Shown here in pieces: positions 1 to 8,465 of a DNA stretch of 64,000 nucleotides. A model generated the notes under the pieces. That model saw only the letters and a list, made by a program, of their open reading frames with translations, ran no database searches and was not told the origin of the DNA. This DNA comes from Chlamydia trachomatis (GTDB lineage: Bacteria > Chlamydiota > Chlamydiia > Chlamydiales > Rhabdochlamydiaceae), in assembly GCA_945898205.1 (NCBI GenBank), contig CAMDHO010000002.1, forward strand, positions 19,553-83,552, in the 5' to 3' direction. How positions within the stretch are numbered: position 1 is the first letter of the stretch; every line of letters begins with the position of its first letter. Both the position numbers and the translations under genes were made by a program.

Positions 1-1102
1 TAACTGTCCGACGTGAAGTAATTAAAAAAAATAAAATTCCGATTAAAAGCATCGGAAGCATATTTGCCCATAAAAGAGAAGGTACATCTCCAACTAAAAA
101 AAGAGATTGCAAACACTGCACTAAATACCTTGCAGGGATGATGTAAGTCAAGTATTGAATCCACTGTGGCATACTGGAAATTTCAAAAAGAAATCCCGAC
201 AAAATATAAGAGGGTAAAAAACCAGCTACGATTGATACTTGGTATGCCACTACCTGGTTTTTGGAAAGAGTAGAAATCATAAGACCCAGACCTAGAGCAC
301 AAAATAAAAAAACAGCAGATACTAAAGAAAGTGCCCAGAAAGAACCTCGAAATGGCAATCCAAATACTAATACAGAGACTAAAACGCAAATCCCCATCGA
401 TACCATTCCAAGAACAAAATAAGGGATGAGTTTTCCTAGCACCAGCTCTGGAATACGTATGTCTGTAGAAAAAATTGACTCCATAGTCCCCCTTTCCCAC
501 TCTCTAGCCACGACAAGTGCTGTCAAAAGCGTTCCTATCAAAGTCATAATGATTGCTAAAGATCCAGAAAGTAAAAAATACCGACTTTCTAACTCCTGAT
601 TATACCACACTCTTTGTTCTAGTTGAATAAGAGGAAGTCCTTTAAGATTATTACTTATTCTCTCTTGAATCTGGTAGTTTTGAAACGCCCCTTGAACATA
701 GTTTTGAACAAAATTTGCCGTATTAGGCTCACTCCCATCTGCAATGACTTGAATGGGTGCTATTTTTGATTGCCTATCATTGAACTGCGAAAAATAAGCT
801 GGGATTACTATAAAACCCCTAAGATTTCCTCGAATTAATTCTTCCATAACAGGCCTTCTGTCATGCACAATTTGCACGTCAAAATAAGGGGAATCAGTAA
901 AGCTTTTTACTAAAGATTGTGCTTTTGGAGAAGTATCTTCCATTACAATTCCAAGTCGCAGATGATTTAAGTCTAAAGAAACACCATACCCATATAGAAA
1001 AAGAAGGAAAAGAGGAAGAACAAGACATATTAAAAAAGCACTCACATCATGCACTATTTGGTAGATCTCTTTAATAACATAGGCTCTAACCCGTCTATAC
1101 AT
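1..1102 (-). CDS. ABC-2 type exporter permease, cut by the window edge
   Basis: Inner-membrane permease of an ABC exporter of the YbhS/YbhR/YhhJ kind. Reading the minus strand from the ATG at 1102 gives an open frame of 367 codons with no stop before base 1, so only the very C-terminus is missing (family length about 370-380). An N-terminal membrane segment is followed by a soluble, mostly periplasmic part of roughly 150 residues and then several hydrophobic segments, with the typical ABC-2 pattern of a charged 'AREWERGTMES' loop before the membrane core. The start overlaps the stop of the upstream ATPase gene by 8 bases, so the two are probably translationally coupled. A second permease gene often follows in such operons and would lie outside the window. 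Confidence 0.85.
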   Translation of the reverse strand, partial: MYRRVRAYVIKEIYQIVHDVSAFLICLVLPLFLLFLYGYGVSLDLNHLRLGIVMEDTSPKAQSLVKSFTDSPYFDVQIVHDRRPVMEELIRGNLRGFIVIPAYFSQFNDRQSKIAPIQVIADGSEPNTANFVQNYVQGAFQNYQIQERISNNLKGLPLIQLEQRVWYNQELESRYFLLSGSLAIIMTLIGTLLTALVVAREWERGTMESIFSTDIRIPELVLGKLIPYFVLGMVSMGICVLVSVLVFGLPFRGSFWALSLVSAVFLFCALGLGLMISTLSKNQVVAYQVSIVAGFLPSYILSGFLFEISSMPQWIQYLTYIIPARYLVQCLQSLFLVGDVPSLLWANMLPMLLIGILFFLITSRRTV

Positions 1103-2816
1103 GATCATAGTCCTCTATCAACTGAATAAAGGCTTCCTCTAAAGTCGGATTTACATTTTGAGTAGTTTGAGCCCCCTTCTTTAAATTATCAGGACTGTCT
1201 ACATGGATCATTTTACCTTGATAAATAAGAGCGATTCGGTCGCAGTATTCTGCCTCATCCATGAAATGCGTGGTGATCATTACAGTAACCCCCTTTTCAA
1301 CAAGGGCATTAATATGACTCCAAAATTCCCTACGCATAATTGGATCAACCCCAGAGGTTGGCTCATCGAGAAAAAGAATTTCTGGCTGGTGCATTGTTGC
1401 ACAAGCCAATGAGAGTCGTTGCTTAAAGCCTAAAGGAAGTATCTCTGCTGAAGTTGAAAGATAAGGCTCTAACAAGAACATTTCTATCATCTCGTCTATT
1501 GCATTCATTTTTTTCTTTCCCTGCATATTATAAATTCCTGCAAAAAAATCTAAATTTTGACGAACACTTATATTTCCGTAGAGTGAAAATTTTTGCGCCA
1601 TATACCCAATATGCTGACGCACTGTTGCTGGACTTTTCTTCAAATCGACCCCAAGAACAAAAGCTTTTCCACTAGTTGGTGTAAGCAGCCCGCATAGCAT
1701 CTTAAATGTCGTTGATTTACCAGCTCCATTTGGGCCTAAAAGGCCGAAGACTTCCCCTCTTTTTATTTTACACGAAATTGAATCTACAGCCGTAAACGCA
1801 TTAAATTTTTTAGTTAAATTTTCTATTTCGATTAATGGTTCATCTAAATCTAAAGAACTCCGATCTGGAATTAACAAGGAAAACTTAGATCCATGCTTTG
1901 GACCTCCCCCTAAAACATCAATAAAAGCATCTTCAAGTCTTGGAGTCACCTCTTCAAAAGACAGCCCTAAACTTTTTCTTTCCATCCAAGTGGCTACATT
2001 TATTTTCTCATCTAAAAGAACCCTGATCTCTTTGCCTTGAATAACCGCATCGACTACATCTTCTTCTTCTATTAATTTCTTTAAAATAGCCCTGTGATTT
2101 TCTGTAGCCCCCTTCGTCAATAAAGTGCGTCGACTTACTCTCCCTACAAACGCACTTGGCTCTCCAAAAAAAAGAACTTCTCCTTCATTCATTAAAAGAA
2201 TTTCATCACACTTTTCCGCTTCATCTAAATAGGCAGTGCTCCAAATTACAGAAATCCCCTCTTTGGTCAGATCTTGAACCATTTTCCAGAGCTCTTTTCG
2301 AGAAAGAGGATCTACCCCAACACTTGGTTCGTCGAGAAGCAGCAGTGCTGGTTTCCTCAAAAGCGCACAAGCAAGCCCTAATTTCTGTTTCATTCCACCA
2401 GACAAATCTCGTGCAAGTCGAGTTGTAAAAGGGCCTAGCCGAGTGAATTGCAATAACTTTGCAAATATATTTTCTTTTTCTTTCTTTTCACATCCTTGCA
2501 AATCAAAATATAGGGTTAAATTTTGAAGAACAGTAAGTTCCTCATAAAGACCGAATTTTTGAGGCATATATCCGGTGATTGCATGGATTTTCTCTGACTC
2601 TTTTACAGTATCTTTTCCATGAATTTTAATAGATCCTTTAGAAGGCAGCAATAAAGACCCCATTAAACGGATAAGAGTTGTTTTACCAGCCCCATCAGGA
2701 CCTACCAAACCAATCATTTTACCTTGAGGAATCGACGCTGTAATATTAGAAAGAGCTGGCTTCGATGAGGAAGGAAAAGACTTATAAAGACCTTGGATTT
2801 CAATGAATGGATTCAT
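1095..2816 (-). CDS. ABC exporter ATPase with two fused nucleotide-binding domains (YbhF-like)
   Basis: Energises the multidrug-type exporter formed with the flanking HlyD and ABC-2 permease genes. Two complete nucleotide-binding domains are fused in 573 residues. Domain 1 has Walker A GPDGAGKTT (about 39-47), signature LSGGMKQ (about 137-143) and LLLLDEPSVGVDP. Domain 2 has Walker A GPNGAGKST (about 360-368), a degenerate signature LPLGFKQR in place of LSGG, and LFLDEPTSGVDP. The Asp in the first P-loop and the weak second signature suggest unequal sites. The gene abuts the HlyD gene with no gap (stop 2817, start 2816). The fused architecture is known from E. coli YbhF/YhiH; the substrate cannot be read from sequence. 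Confidence 0.93.
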   Translation of the reverse strand: MNPFIEIQGLYKSFPSSSKPALSNITASIPQGKMIGLVGPDGAGKTTLIRLMGSLLLPSKGSIKIHGKDTVKESEKIHAITGYMPQKFGLYEELTVLQNLTLYFDLQGCEKKEKENIFAKLLQFTRLGPFTTRLARDLSGGMKQKLGLACALLRKPALLLLDEPSVGVDPLSRKELWKMVQDLTKEGISVIWSTAYLDEAEKCDEILLMNEGEVLFFGEPSAFVGRVSRRTLLTKGATENHRAILKKLIEEEDVVDAVIQGKEIRVLLDEKINVATWMERKSLGLSFEEVTPRLEDAFIDVLGGGPKHGSKFSLLIPDRSSLDLDEPLIEIENLTKKFNAFTAVDSISCKIKRGEVFGLLGPNGAGKSTTFKMLCGLLTPTSGKAFVLGVDLKKSPATVRQHIGYMAQKFSLYGNISVRQNLDFFAGIYNMQGKKKMNAIDEMIEMFLLEPYLSTSAEILPLGFKQRLSLACATMHQPEILFLDEPTSGVDPIMRREFWSHINALVEKGVTVMITTHFMDEAEYCDRIALIYQGKMIHVDSPDNLKKGAQTTQNVNPTLEEAFIQLIEDYDHV

Positions 2817-3653
2817 TTAAATTGCCGGCTTTAACTTAACCGTAACAGGCATCCCTTGCTTCAACAGAAAGTCTGGATTTTCTACATATATCCTCAGTCT
2901 GTACACAAGGTCTGTTCTTAAATCAGTTGTTTGTACAGTTTTAGGAGTAAATTCGGCAACTGGAGAAATAAAACCAACCTTGCCTAGATAACTTTTCCCA
3001 GCTTTTGTATCTGTAAAAACCTCAGCTTCCATTCCAAACGTGACGAGACCAAGCTGTGGCTCATTTACATATGCTCTAACCCAAACAGGAGACAGAATAG
3101 AAAGCGTATAAACAGGATCCGATGCTTTAACGGTAGAACCCGGTTCTTTGATTCTTGTTAAAACAATAGCATCTATTGGAGCAAACGCTTCTGTATAGGA
3201 TAGATTATCCTCTACCACCTTTAAATTCGCTCTAGCAGCTGTAAGATTAGCTTCTAACTCTCGACATGTTGCTGTAGTATCATCCAAATCTTCTTGGGAG
3301 ACACCTCCAATAGGCTCTAAAATTTGACGTCTATTAGAGAGGATTTTTGCATTCTCCCATTTAATCAATACAGCATTTACATCGGCTCTAGCTTTTTCCA
3401 CTTCAGAATCATAAGGATTTCTTTCAAGTTCTGCCAGCTTCATCCCTTTAGACACTATATCTCCTTCTTCAAAAAAAAGAGTTTTAACAAGCCCTGAAAC
3501 TCGAAATCCTATATCAACTTCTCTAACATCTACATTTCCATATAAAACAAGCCTTGAATCTTTTGAATCTTTATGAAAAAAACAGAAAAAAATAAAAAAA
3601 ATAAACAACAAAAAAAACACAGAAAATGAAACTCTCTTTACGACTATTTTCAT
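2817..3653 (-). CDS. HlyD-family membrane fusion protein (periplasmic adaptor)
   Basis: Periplasmic adaptor linking the ABC exporter encoded just downstream to an outer-membrane channel, as in YbhG/YhiI. The 278-residue protein has one N-terminal membrane anchor (about residues 8-25, rich in Phe), then a biotinyl-lipoyl half domain (VDVREVDIGFRVSGLV, then GDIVSKGMKLAEL), a short coiled-coil hairpin (about 80-145), the second lipoyl half (APIDAIVLTRIKEPG) and a beta-barrel ending in QGMPVTVKLKP. It is first in the operon HlyD-ATPase-permease, all on the minus strand with no gaps. The substrate is unknown; toxic-compound export is the usual role. Confidence 0.9.
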   Translation of the reverse strand: MKIVVKRVSFSVFFLLFIFFIFFCFFHKDSKDSRLVLYGNVDVREVDIGFRVSGLVKTLFFEEGDIVSKGMKLAELERNPYDSEVEKARADVNAVLIKWENAKILSNRRQILEPIGGVSQEDLDDTTATCRELEANLTAARANLKVVEDNLSYTEAFAPIDAIVLTRIKEPGSTVKASDPVYTLSILSPVWVRAYVNEPQLGLVTFGMEAEVFTDTKAGKSYLGKVGFISPVAEFTPKTVQTTDLRTDLVYRLRIYVENPDFLLKQGMPVTVKLKPAI

Positions 3654-3793
3654 AGTAAGCCCTCTCGCTATTTTATATAGAGATAGTCAGAAAAATGCAC
3701 AAGGAGGATTCATAATTTTTAAAAAAAATAAAAAAACACTTGTGGAAAATTCAAGAGATTAGTAAAGTATACACTTCGTTTTAATGCAATTAT

Positions 3794-3866
3794 GGGTGCA
3801 TAGCTCAGTTGGTAGAGCGCCTGTCTTACACACAGGTGGTCATAGGTTCGAGTCCTGTTGTACCCA
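3794..3866 (+). tRNA. tRNA-Val (anticodon UAC)
   Basis: A 73-nt cloverleaf. Acceptor arm GGGTGCA pairs with TGTACCC (one G-U). The anticodon stem CCTGT/ACAGG encloses the loop CTTACAC with anticodon TAC. The T arm contains GGTTCGAGTCC, the discriminator is A and no CCA is encoded. It lies 13 nt before tRNA-Asp and is probably co-transcribed with it. Confidence 0.96.
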
Positions 3867-3879
3867 TTATCTTTTTTTT

Positions 3880-3953
3880 GCGGGAGTAGTTCAATTGGTT
3901 AGAGCACTGCCCTGTCACGGCAGAAGTTGCGGGTTCGAGTCCCGTCTCCCGCG
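3880..3953 (+). tRNA. tRNA-Asp (anticodon GUC)
   Basis: A 74-nt cloverleaf. Acceptor arm GCGGGAG pairs with CTCCCGC. The anticodon stem CTGCC/GGCAG encloses CTGTCAC with anticodon GTC. The T arm is GGGTTCGAGTCCC and the discriminator is G, as expected for tRNA-Asp. No CCA is encoded. Confidence 0.96.
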
Positions 3954-4041
3954 CATTTTTAATAGAATGCGCGTTTCCCCTTTACAATTTATATCAAAGT
4001 TCTTATTTTATAGAAAAACAAATTACATAGAGCTCTGAATC

Positions 4042-4941
4042 ATGGCAGCACGTACTAAATCTAAAACATTCTTACATCACAGCTTAAGCTTTCTATGGAT
4101 GGCTTTAGGCGCTTTTTTAGCTGCACTCTCTTTAAAAATGTTTTTACAACCCAACGACCTCATTGACGGAGGGATTGTTGGGATTGCAATGATTTTAGCT
4201 CGAGTTTACGATAATTCCTATCTAGCTTATTTTTTAATTCTCTTAAACCTTCCTTTTATTTGCCTTGCTTTTTTCTATATCCGACGAACCTTTGTTATTT
4301 ACATGTCACTCGCGGTCTTGCTCTTTGCAGGATGCCTATACTTATTAAAAGGAATAGCCCCCTTCGTCGGAGACTCGTTAGAAGTTATCTTTTTTGGTGG
4401 CGCTCTACTTGGAATAGGAACAGGCCTTATCATTCGTTATGGCGGTTGTTTAGACGGAACCGAAATTCTAGCTATCTTAATAAACAAAAAGAAAGGCTTC
4501 ACTGTTGGATCCATTATTCTTGTTTTTAACTTTTTCATCTTCGGAGCTTATGGCTGGGTTTTTCAAGATTGGCATATTGCATTAAAATCCCTAATGATGT
4601 TCGTTATCGCTTTTAAAATGATGGATATGGTGATGGCCGGCCTCAACGAACTTAAATCCGTTTTAATCATTTCATCCAACCCAAAACTCTTATCTGATGC
4701 GATCATGTCCCAAATGGGATTAGGACTAACAATCCTACACGGAAAAGGCGGGTTTTCCGGCAACTCTAAAGATATTTTATTTGTTATTGTTGAAAGACTC
4801 GATCTTTCCGATCTTAAAGACCTCGTCTTAAGAGAAGACTCTAGCGCATTTATGGCCATTGAAAACTTACACGAGGTCGTCCACGGCCACCAAGCCCACA
4901 TCCCTTACAAGAAAAAAACCCGATCTCGCATTGCGAATTAA
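4042..4941 (+). CDS. YitT family inner-membrane protein (DUF161 + DUF2179)
   Basis: Polytopic inner-membrane protein of the YitT/YqfU family; its transport or signalling function is not established. The 299 residues show five to six membrane segments (about 12-35, 50-70, 78-98, 105-130, 150-172, 178-195), including the family-like DLIDGGIVGIAM and GGCLDGTEILA stretches. A soluble C-terminal DUF2179 domain follows (about 210-285, with the typical GxTxLHGKGGFSG-like turn 'GLTILHGKGGFSG'). It stands alone 88 bp downstream of tRNA-Asp and may be read through from the tRNA promoter. Length matches the family. Confidence 0.85.
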   Translation: MAARTKSKTFLHHSLSFLWMALGAFLAALSLKMFLQPNDLIDGGIVGIAMILARVYDNSYLAYFLILLNLPFICLAFFYIRRTFVIYMSLAVLLFAGCLYLLKGIAPFVGDSLEVIFFGGALLGIGTGLIIRYGGCLDGTEILAILINKKKGFTVGSIILVFNFFIFGAYGWVFQDWHIALKSLMMFVIAFKMMDMVMAGLNELKSVLIISSNPKLLSDAIMSQMGLGLTILHGKGGFSGNSKDILFVIVERLDLSDLKDLVLREDSSAFMAIENLHEVVHGHQAHIPYKKKTRSRIAN

Positions 4942-5050
4942 AAAATCACGCAGTAGATTTTTTAATTATATTTAAATTAAATCAATCTCTCACCATTCTA
5001 TTCTTACAGAAAATTGATCCTTGCATAAATCAAACATCTACGAGTTTTTC

Positions 5051-5938
5051 ATGTCTTTAAAAAAAATAACCCTAGCGTTAGTTAGCTTGAGCATCCCCCT
5101 TTCCTCTCAAGCAATTAAACCTTCTATGCCGCTAGATTCTAAGATCTGGATAGACAGAAGCAATAGACTCGTTGGATCTGCCACTGTTAAATCTCTAGGT
5201 TCTCTTGGATACAACAATCTTATACTCAAAAGCCATACAGAACTAGATCTATGCAACGAAACCGCTGTTCAGTCCTTTTATTCTATAGAGCAACCAGACT
5301 ATGTTTTTATGGCAGCAGCTCACGTTGGCGGTATCTTAGCAAATCAATCTTTTTCAGCAGATTTCATCTACAACAACTTAGCAATTCAAAATAATGTCAT
5401 CCACGGAGCATATCTAGCTAAGGTAAAAAAGCTACTTTTTTTAGGATCTTGCTGCATATATCCTAAAAACTGTCCACAACCCATTAAAGAAAGCTATCTT
5501 TTGACTAGTCCTCTTGAATTAACCAATGAAGCATACGCCCTTATTCGTAAATTTATAGAAGCTAAAGATGCAGGAGAATCAGAAGTTGTCATTTGGGAAT
5601 CCGGAACACCTAGCCGTGAGTTTTTATTTGTTGATGATTTAGCTGAGGCCGCTATTTGGGCTATGAACCACTATGAAGAAAATGAGTGGCTCAATGTTGG
5701 CTCAGGAAAAGATGTGACCATCTACGAACTCGCCACGTTAATCTCTCAACTTGTCGAATATAAAGGAAATATAGTCTTTGACTCTTCTAAACCAGATGGC
5801 ACTCATCGTAAACTCTTAGATGTTTCAAAAATCCAAAACTTAGGGGGGGAGGAATCTACAACTTCTCTATCTGATGGGCTCGCAAAAACCATTCAATGCT
5901 ATCAAAAAAAACTCAACAATACAAACCAGCAAAAATAA
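5051..5938 (+). CDS. GDP-L-fucose synthase-like protein with export leader and lost active-site motifs
   Basis: Related to GDP-L-fucose synthase (Fcl/WcaG), which converts GDP-4-keto-6-deoxymannose to GDP-fucose. Family signatures are present (VFMAAAHVGGI, LFLGSCCIYP, SGTPSREFLFVDDLA). However, the NADP-binding GxxGxxG at the N-terminus reads IDRSNRLVGSA. About 45-60 residues that normally follow TNEAYA are missing, removing the Lys of the catalytic YxxxK. It is therefore probably inactive although the frame is open. I place the start at 5051 (MSLKKI...), which gives a signal-peptide-like leader ending SSQA; an in-frame ATG at 5021 is possible. It lies 9 bp before gmd and is surely in the same operon. 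The leader resembles that of gmd. Confidence 0.8.
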   Translation: MSLKKITLALVSLSIPLSSQAIKPSMPLDSKIWIDRSNRLVGSATVKSLGSLGYNNLILKSHTELDLCNETAVQSFYSIEQPDYVFMAAAHVGGILANQSFSADFIYNNLAIQNNVIHGAYLAKVKKLLFLGSCCIYPKNCPQPIKESYLLTSPLELTNEAYALIRKFIEAKDAGESEVVIWESGTPSREFLFVDDLAEAAIWAMNHYEENEWLNVGSGKDVTIYELATLISQLVEYKGNIVFDSSKPDGTHRKLLDVSKIQNLGGEESTTSLSDGLAKTIQCYQKKLNNTNQQK

Positions 5939-5947
5939 AGGTATCCC

Positions 5948-7072
5948 ATGTTATTAAAAAAAATAGCAATAACACTGCTTACATTATCTCTTCCTCTCTG
6001 CTCCCAAGAAATACCCTCTGAAATCCCCTGCAAAAAAGCCTTAATTTTCGGAGTGACAGGACAAGATGGAGCTTACCTTACAGAACTTCTTTTAAATAAA
6101 AACTACGAAGTTCATGGAGTAAAAAGAAAGTCTTCCATGCTTAACACTGGACGCATTGATAAGTTTTACGAAGATCCTCAACATTCTAAAAGATTTCATC
6201 TTCATTATGGGGATCTCACCGACGCCTCAAATATCACACTTCTTCTTCAATCCATTCAACCTGATGAAGTATATAATCTAGCGGCACAAAGTCACGTAAA
6301 AGTTTCATTTGAGCTCCCAAGCTATACAAGCCAAACAAATGCACTTGGTGTTTTAAACATTTTAGAAGGAATTAGATCACTAGGTCTTACTCACAAAACC
6401 AAATTTTATCAAGCTTCAACTAGTGAACTTTTTGGACTTGTCCAAGAAATTCCTCAATCAGAAACAACCCCATTTTATCCTAGATCTCCTTATGCTGTTG
6501 CCAAGCTCTATGCCTATTGGGCTACAATCAACTATCGCGAAGCTTATGACATGTTTGCTTGCAATGGCATTTTATTTAACCACGAATCTCCCCTACGAGG
6601 AGAAACCTTCGTCACTCGAAAGATTACACAAGCAGTTTGTCGTTATGTACTGGGATTACAAGACGTCCTTTACCTAGGCAACTTAGATTCTAAAAGAGAT
6701 TGGGGTTATGCTAAAGACTATGTAGAAGCTATGTGGCTCATGCTGCAACAAGATAAACCAGATGATTATGTTATAGCAACAGGTGAAACGCATTCTGTTC
6801 GTGAATTTGTCGAATTAGCCTTTAAAGAGCTTGGAGTAGACATTGAGTGGCATGAAGAAGGGGTCAATGAATATGGTACGGACACAAAAAACGGCAACGT
6901 CATTGTAAAAGTAGATTCTCGCTACTATAGACCTACTGAAGTGGAATTCCTCTTAGGAAATCCTGCAAAAGCCGCAAAAAAACTTAACTGGACACCCAAA
7001 ACAAAGTTTCATGATCTTTTAAAAATCATGGTTCAAGCAGATTACGAACTCGAAAGTAAAAAAATAAATTAA
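5948..7072 (+). CDS. gmd: GDP-mannose 4,6-dehydratase with N-terminal signal-peptide-like leader
   Basis: Converts GDP-mannose to GDP-4-keto-6-deoxymannose, the first step toward GDP-fucose or GDP-rhamnose-type sugars. All hallmarks are intact: GVTGQDG nucleotide-binding loop (residues 35-41), YxxxK at Tyr182/Lys186 (YAVAK), and [21 protein letters not shown]. The unusual part is residues 1-29, LLKK followed by a hydrophobic run and LCSQE, which precede the point where normal Gmd proteins begin ([10 protein letters not shown]). Length is 374, against about 345-370 for the family. This leader resembles the leader of the preceding fucose-synthase-like gene and suggests export, which is odd for an NADP enzyme. 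A strong hairpin follows at 7081-7110. Confidence 0.92.
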   Translation: MLLKKIAITLLTLSLPLCSQEIPSEIPCKKALIFGVTGQDGAYLTELLLNKNYEVHGVKRKSSMLNTGRIDKFYEDPQHSKRFHLHYGDLTDASNITLLLQSIQPDEVYNLAAQSHVKVSFELPSYTSQTNALGVLNILEGIRSLGLTHKTKFYQASTSELFGLVQEIPQSETTPFYPRSPYAVAKLYAYWATINYREAYDMFACNGILFNHESPLRGETFVTRKITQAVCRYVLGLQDVLYLGNLDSKRDWGYAKDYVEAMWLMLQQDKPDDYVIATGETHSVREFVELAFKELGVDIEWHEEGVNEYGTDTKNGNVIVKVDSRYYRPTEVEFLLGNPAKAAKKLNWTPKTKFHDLLKIMVQADYELESKKIN

Positions 7073-7080
7073 AAAAACCT

Positions 7081-7110
7081 CAAAGACTCAAGACACCTCT
7101 TGAGTCTTTG
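7081..7110. terminator. Bidirectional-looking hairpin terminator between gmd and the hepT/mntA side
   Basis: A perfect 12-bp inverted repeat (CAAAGACTCAAG / CTTGAGTCTTTG) with a 6-nt loop, 9 nt after the gmd stop. On the minus strand it is followed by a run of T residues, so it could also end leftward transcripts from mntA. Confidence 0.7.
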
Positions 7111-7113
7111 AAA

Positions 7114-7285
7114 TTACAATAATTTCATCCGAGTCTGTCTGATATTTGTGTAAATAGGCTCAATCATTGATTTAAAAGTTTTTTTAAAATTCTAGAAGAA
7201 TGCTCTCCGCCGAGGATTAGCTTTTCTAAGAGTTCCTCAATAAAACGTTTATTTACAGTGTTGAATTTGCATACAAGAGTACGGG
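7114..7285 (-). pseudogene. Relic of an unrecognised protein C-terminus
   Basis: The minus strand encodes protein-like text (FATRTLVCKFNTVNKRF..., then LEKLILGGEHSSRILKK). One base out of frame it continues as TFKSMIEPIYTNIRQTRMKLL and a stop at 7114-7116. The two halves meet at a run of seven A residues, a classic frameshift site. No family is recognised. It is a likely 3' remnant of a lost gene; confidence is limited because it is short. Confidence 0.35.
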
Positions 7286-7362
7286 TTGCGAATTATTCGC
7301 CGAAAAAAGCCGCAAAAAAACTCAGCTGGGAACCTAAAATAAAGTTTCCACAACCCCTATCT
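7285..7362 (+). pseudogene. Fragment of a second gmd copy (3' end)
   Basis: The plus strand reads SPKKAAKKLSWEPKIKF, which matches the C-terminal stretch [17 protein letters not shown] of the intact gmd about 330 bp upstream; the DNA also matches closely (GCCGCAAAAAAACT shared). No start or upstream part is present. This is a duplicated and decayed gmd 3' end, overlapping nothing functional except the approach to the mntA stop. Confidence 0.7.
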
Positions 7363-7368
7363 TTACTA

Positions 7369-7668
7369 TTATATTAGTTCTATGCCGGAAGATTTAGCAA
7401 TTTCGTGCATGGGGGAGCAGTCTCGATTTCGTCTTCTGATTAAAATGTCTATTTTTTGCTCTCCGAATGCAGTCTCAAGAAAACATAACATTTCCAATTT
7501 TGCAACTATCACTCCGGTTTCTTTATCCGTTTCGATGTAGAGATCGATGTCTCCACCTTTTTTGCTATCATCTACACGCGATCCAAAAAGCCATATTTTA
7601 GCGGTACTTCCGAAACAATGATGTGTAATACGAATCAAAGACTCAACCTGACCTCTACTTAACCTCAA
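7369..7668 (-). CDS. mntA: MntA-type nucleotidyltransferase antitoxin
   Basis: Minimal nucleotidyltransferase, 99 residues. It carries the core motif GS(29-30)...D40-I-D42 with the common small-MNT spelling GSRVDDSKKGGDIDL. In characterised HepT/MntA (type VII) systems this enzyme neutralises the HEPN toxin by adding AMP to its active-site Tyr. It is read from a TTG codon at 7668, 8 nt after the hepT stop, so it is co-transcribed. No in-frame ATG lies near the N-terminus, which supports the TTG start. Pairing with a HEPN gene is the main support for the assignment. Confidence 0.85.
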   Translation of the reverse strand: MRLSRGQVESLIRITHHCFGSTAKIWLFGSRVDDSKKGGDIDLYIETDKETGVIVAKLEMLCFLETAFGEQKIDILIRRRNRDCSPMHEIAKSSGIELI

Positions 7669-7676
7669 AATTACAC

Positions 7677-8186
7677 CTATTTCTTAAGTAAAAAAGGAAA
7701 AGATTTCATATTAAAATCCAACTTTTCTTGCATGTATTGAATGACATTGTCCACAACTTCTACAAGATTTTGAGTATTAGAATATGCAATACTTAGAAAC
7801 TCTGCTTTATCCTCATCTGAATCTGGATAGTCATGAGAAAATAGGTTACGAATCTGTCTCAGTAATTTCCATTCCTCAAAAGTCTTTATAATGCCTCTTT
7901 TTTCTATTTTATTGAGCGCGTCTAAATTGGATCCCGGCGCTTCTTCTTCAAGAACTAATATTGATCGGAATATTTTGCTTCCAAGGCTATCTTGCAAATC
8001 GCAATAACGGACTCGAAAAGCATCAAGCTTATCTAAATCATCCATATTTAAAGAATTTAATAAAGAACCTTTAATCGGCATGAGATTTGTAAGTCTCTCG
8101 TAAGATAACATTAATAACTTAGCAGATCGATATGCTTCATTAAAATTTTGCAAAAACAAATCAGCATTTTTTTTATCATAGACCAT
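7677..8186 (-). CDS. hepT: HepT-like HEPN ribonuclease toxin
   Basis: HEPN-domain protein, 169 residues, largely helical. The catalytic motif R-x4-H-x-Y is complete: Arg113, His118, Tyr120 in RNLFSHDY. Proteins of this type cleave RNA (for example tRNA) when not modified by the partner MntA, which is encoded 8 nt downstream. The gene starts at ATG 8186 and leads the two-gene operon. The pair sits beside gene relics and differs from the surrounding conserved block, which suggests horizontal gain. The alternative of a HEPN antitoxin-like protein without RNase activity cannot be excluded. Confidence 0.82.
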   Translation of the reverse strand: MVYDKKNADLFLQNFNEAYRSAKLLMLSYERLTNLMPIKGSLLNSLNMDDLDKLDAFRVRYCDLQDSLGSKIFRSILVLEEEAPGSNLDALNKIEKRGIIKTFEEWKLLRQIRNLFSHDYPDSDEDKAEFLSIAYSNTQNLVEVVDNVIQYMQEKLDFNMKSFPFLLKK

Positions 8187-8433
8187 ATAAACCCACAGGC
8201 TTTTTTCTTAAAAACCAACTATAGTCTTCCTCTGATTTACACCAAAGCAAAATTAAAAAACTTTATAATGACAAAGAATTTGTGAATTACTCACTGAGGA
8301 TTGCGGTGATAGTCTGTTAGAATAAGCACATTGGTTAGTCTCATCTCTAAGGCAATATAGGCTACCTTGCTTTAACACTTATTGGGATGCTAATTCTACA
8401 AGTCGACTTCTTCAAGTTTTTTAATATAGAATA

Positions 8434-8453
8434 ACCCAAGAATATTCCTGGGT
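8434..8453 (-). terminator. Hairpin downstream of accC
   Basis: An inverted repeat ACCCAAGA-ATAT-TCCTGGGT lies 13 nt beyond the accC stop. On the minus strand it folds with one G-U pair and is followed by TTATTCTATATT, a weak U-rich tail. It is the likely end of the efp-accB-accC transcript. Confidence 0.5.
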
Positions 8454-8465
8454 CATTTTAACAGA

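Noticed and set aside
3784..4038. 84-codon open frame on the plus strand
   Set aside because: It runs straight through tRNA-Val and tRNA-Asp; the translation is just tRNA sequence.
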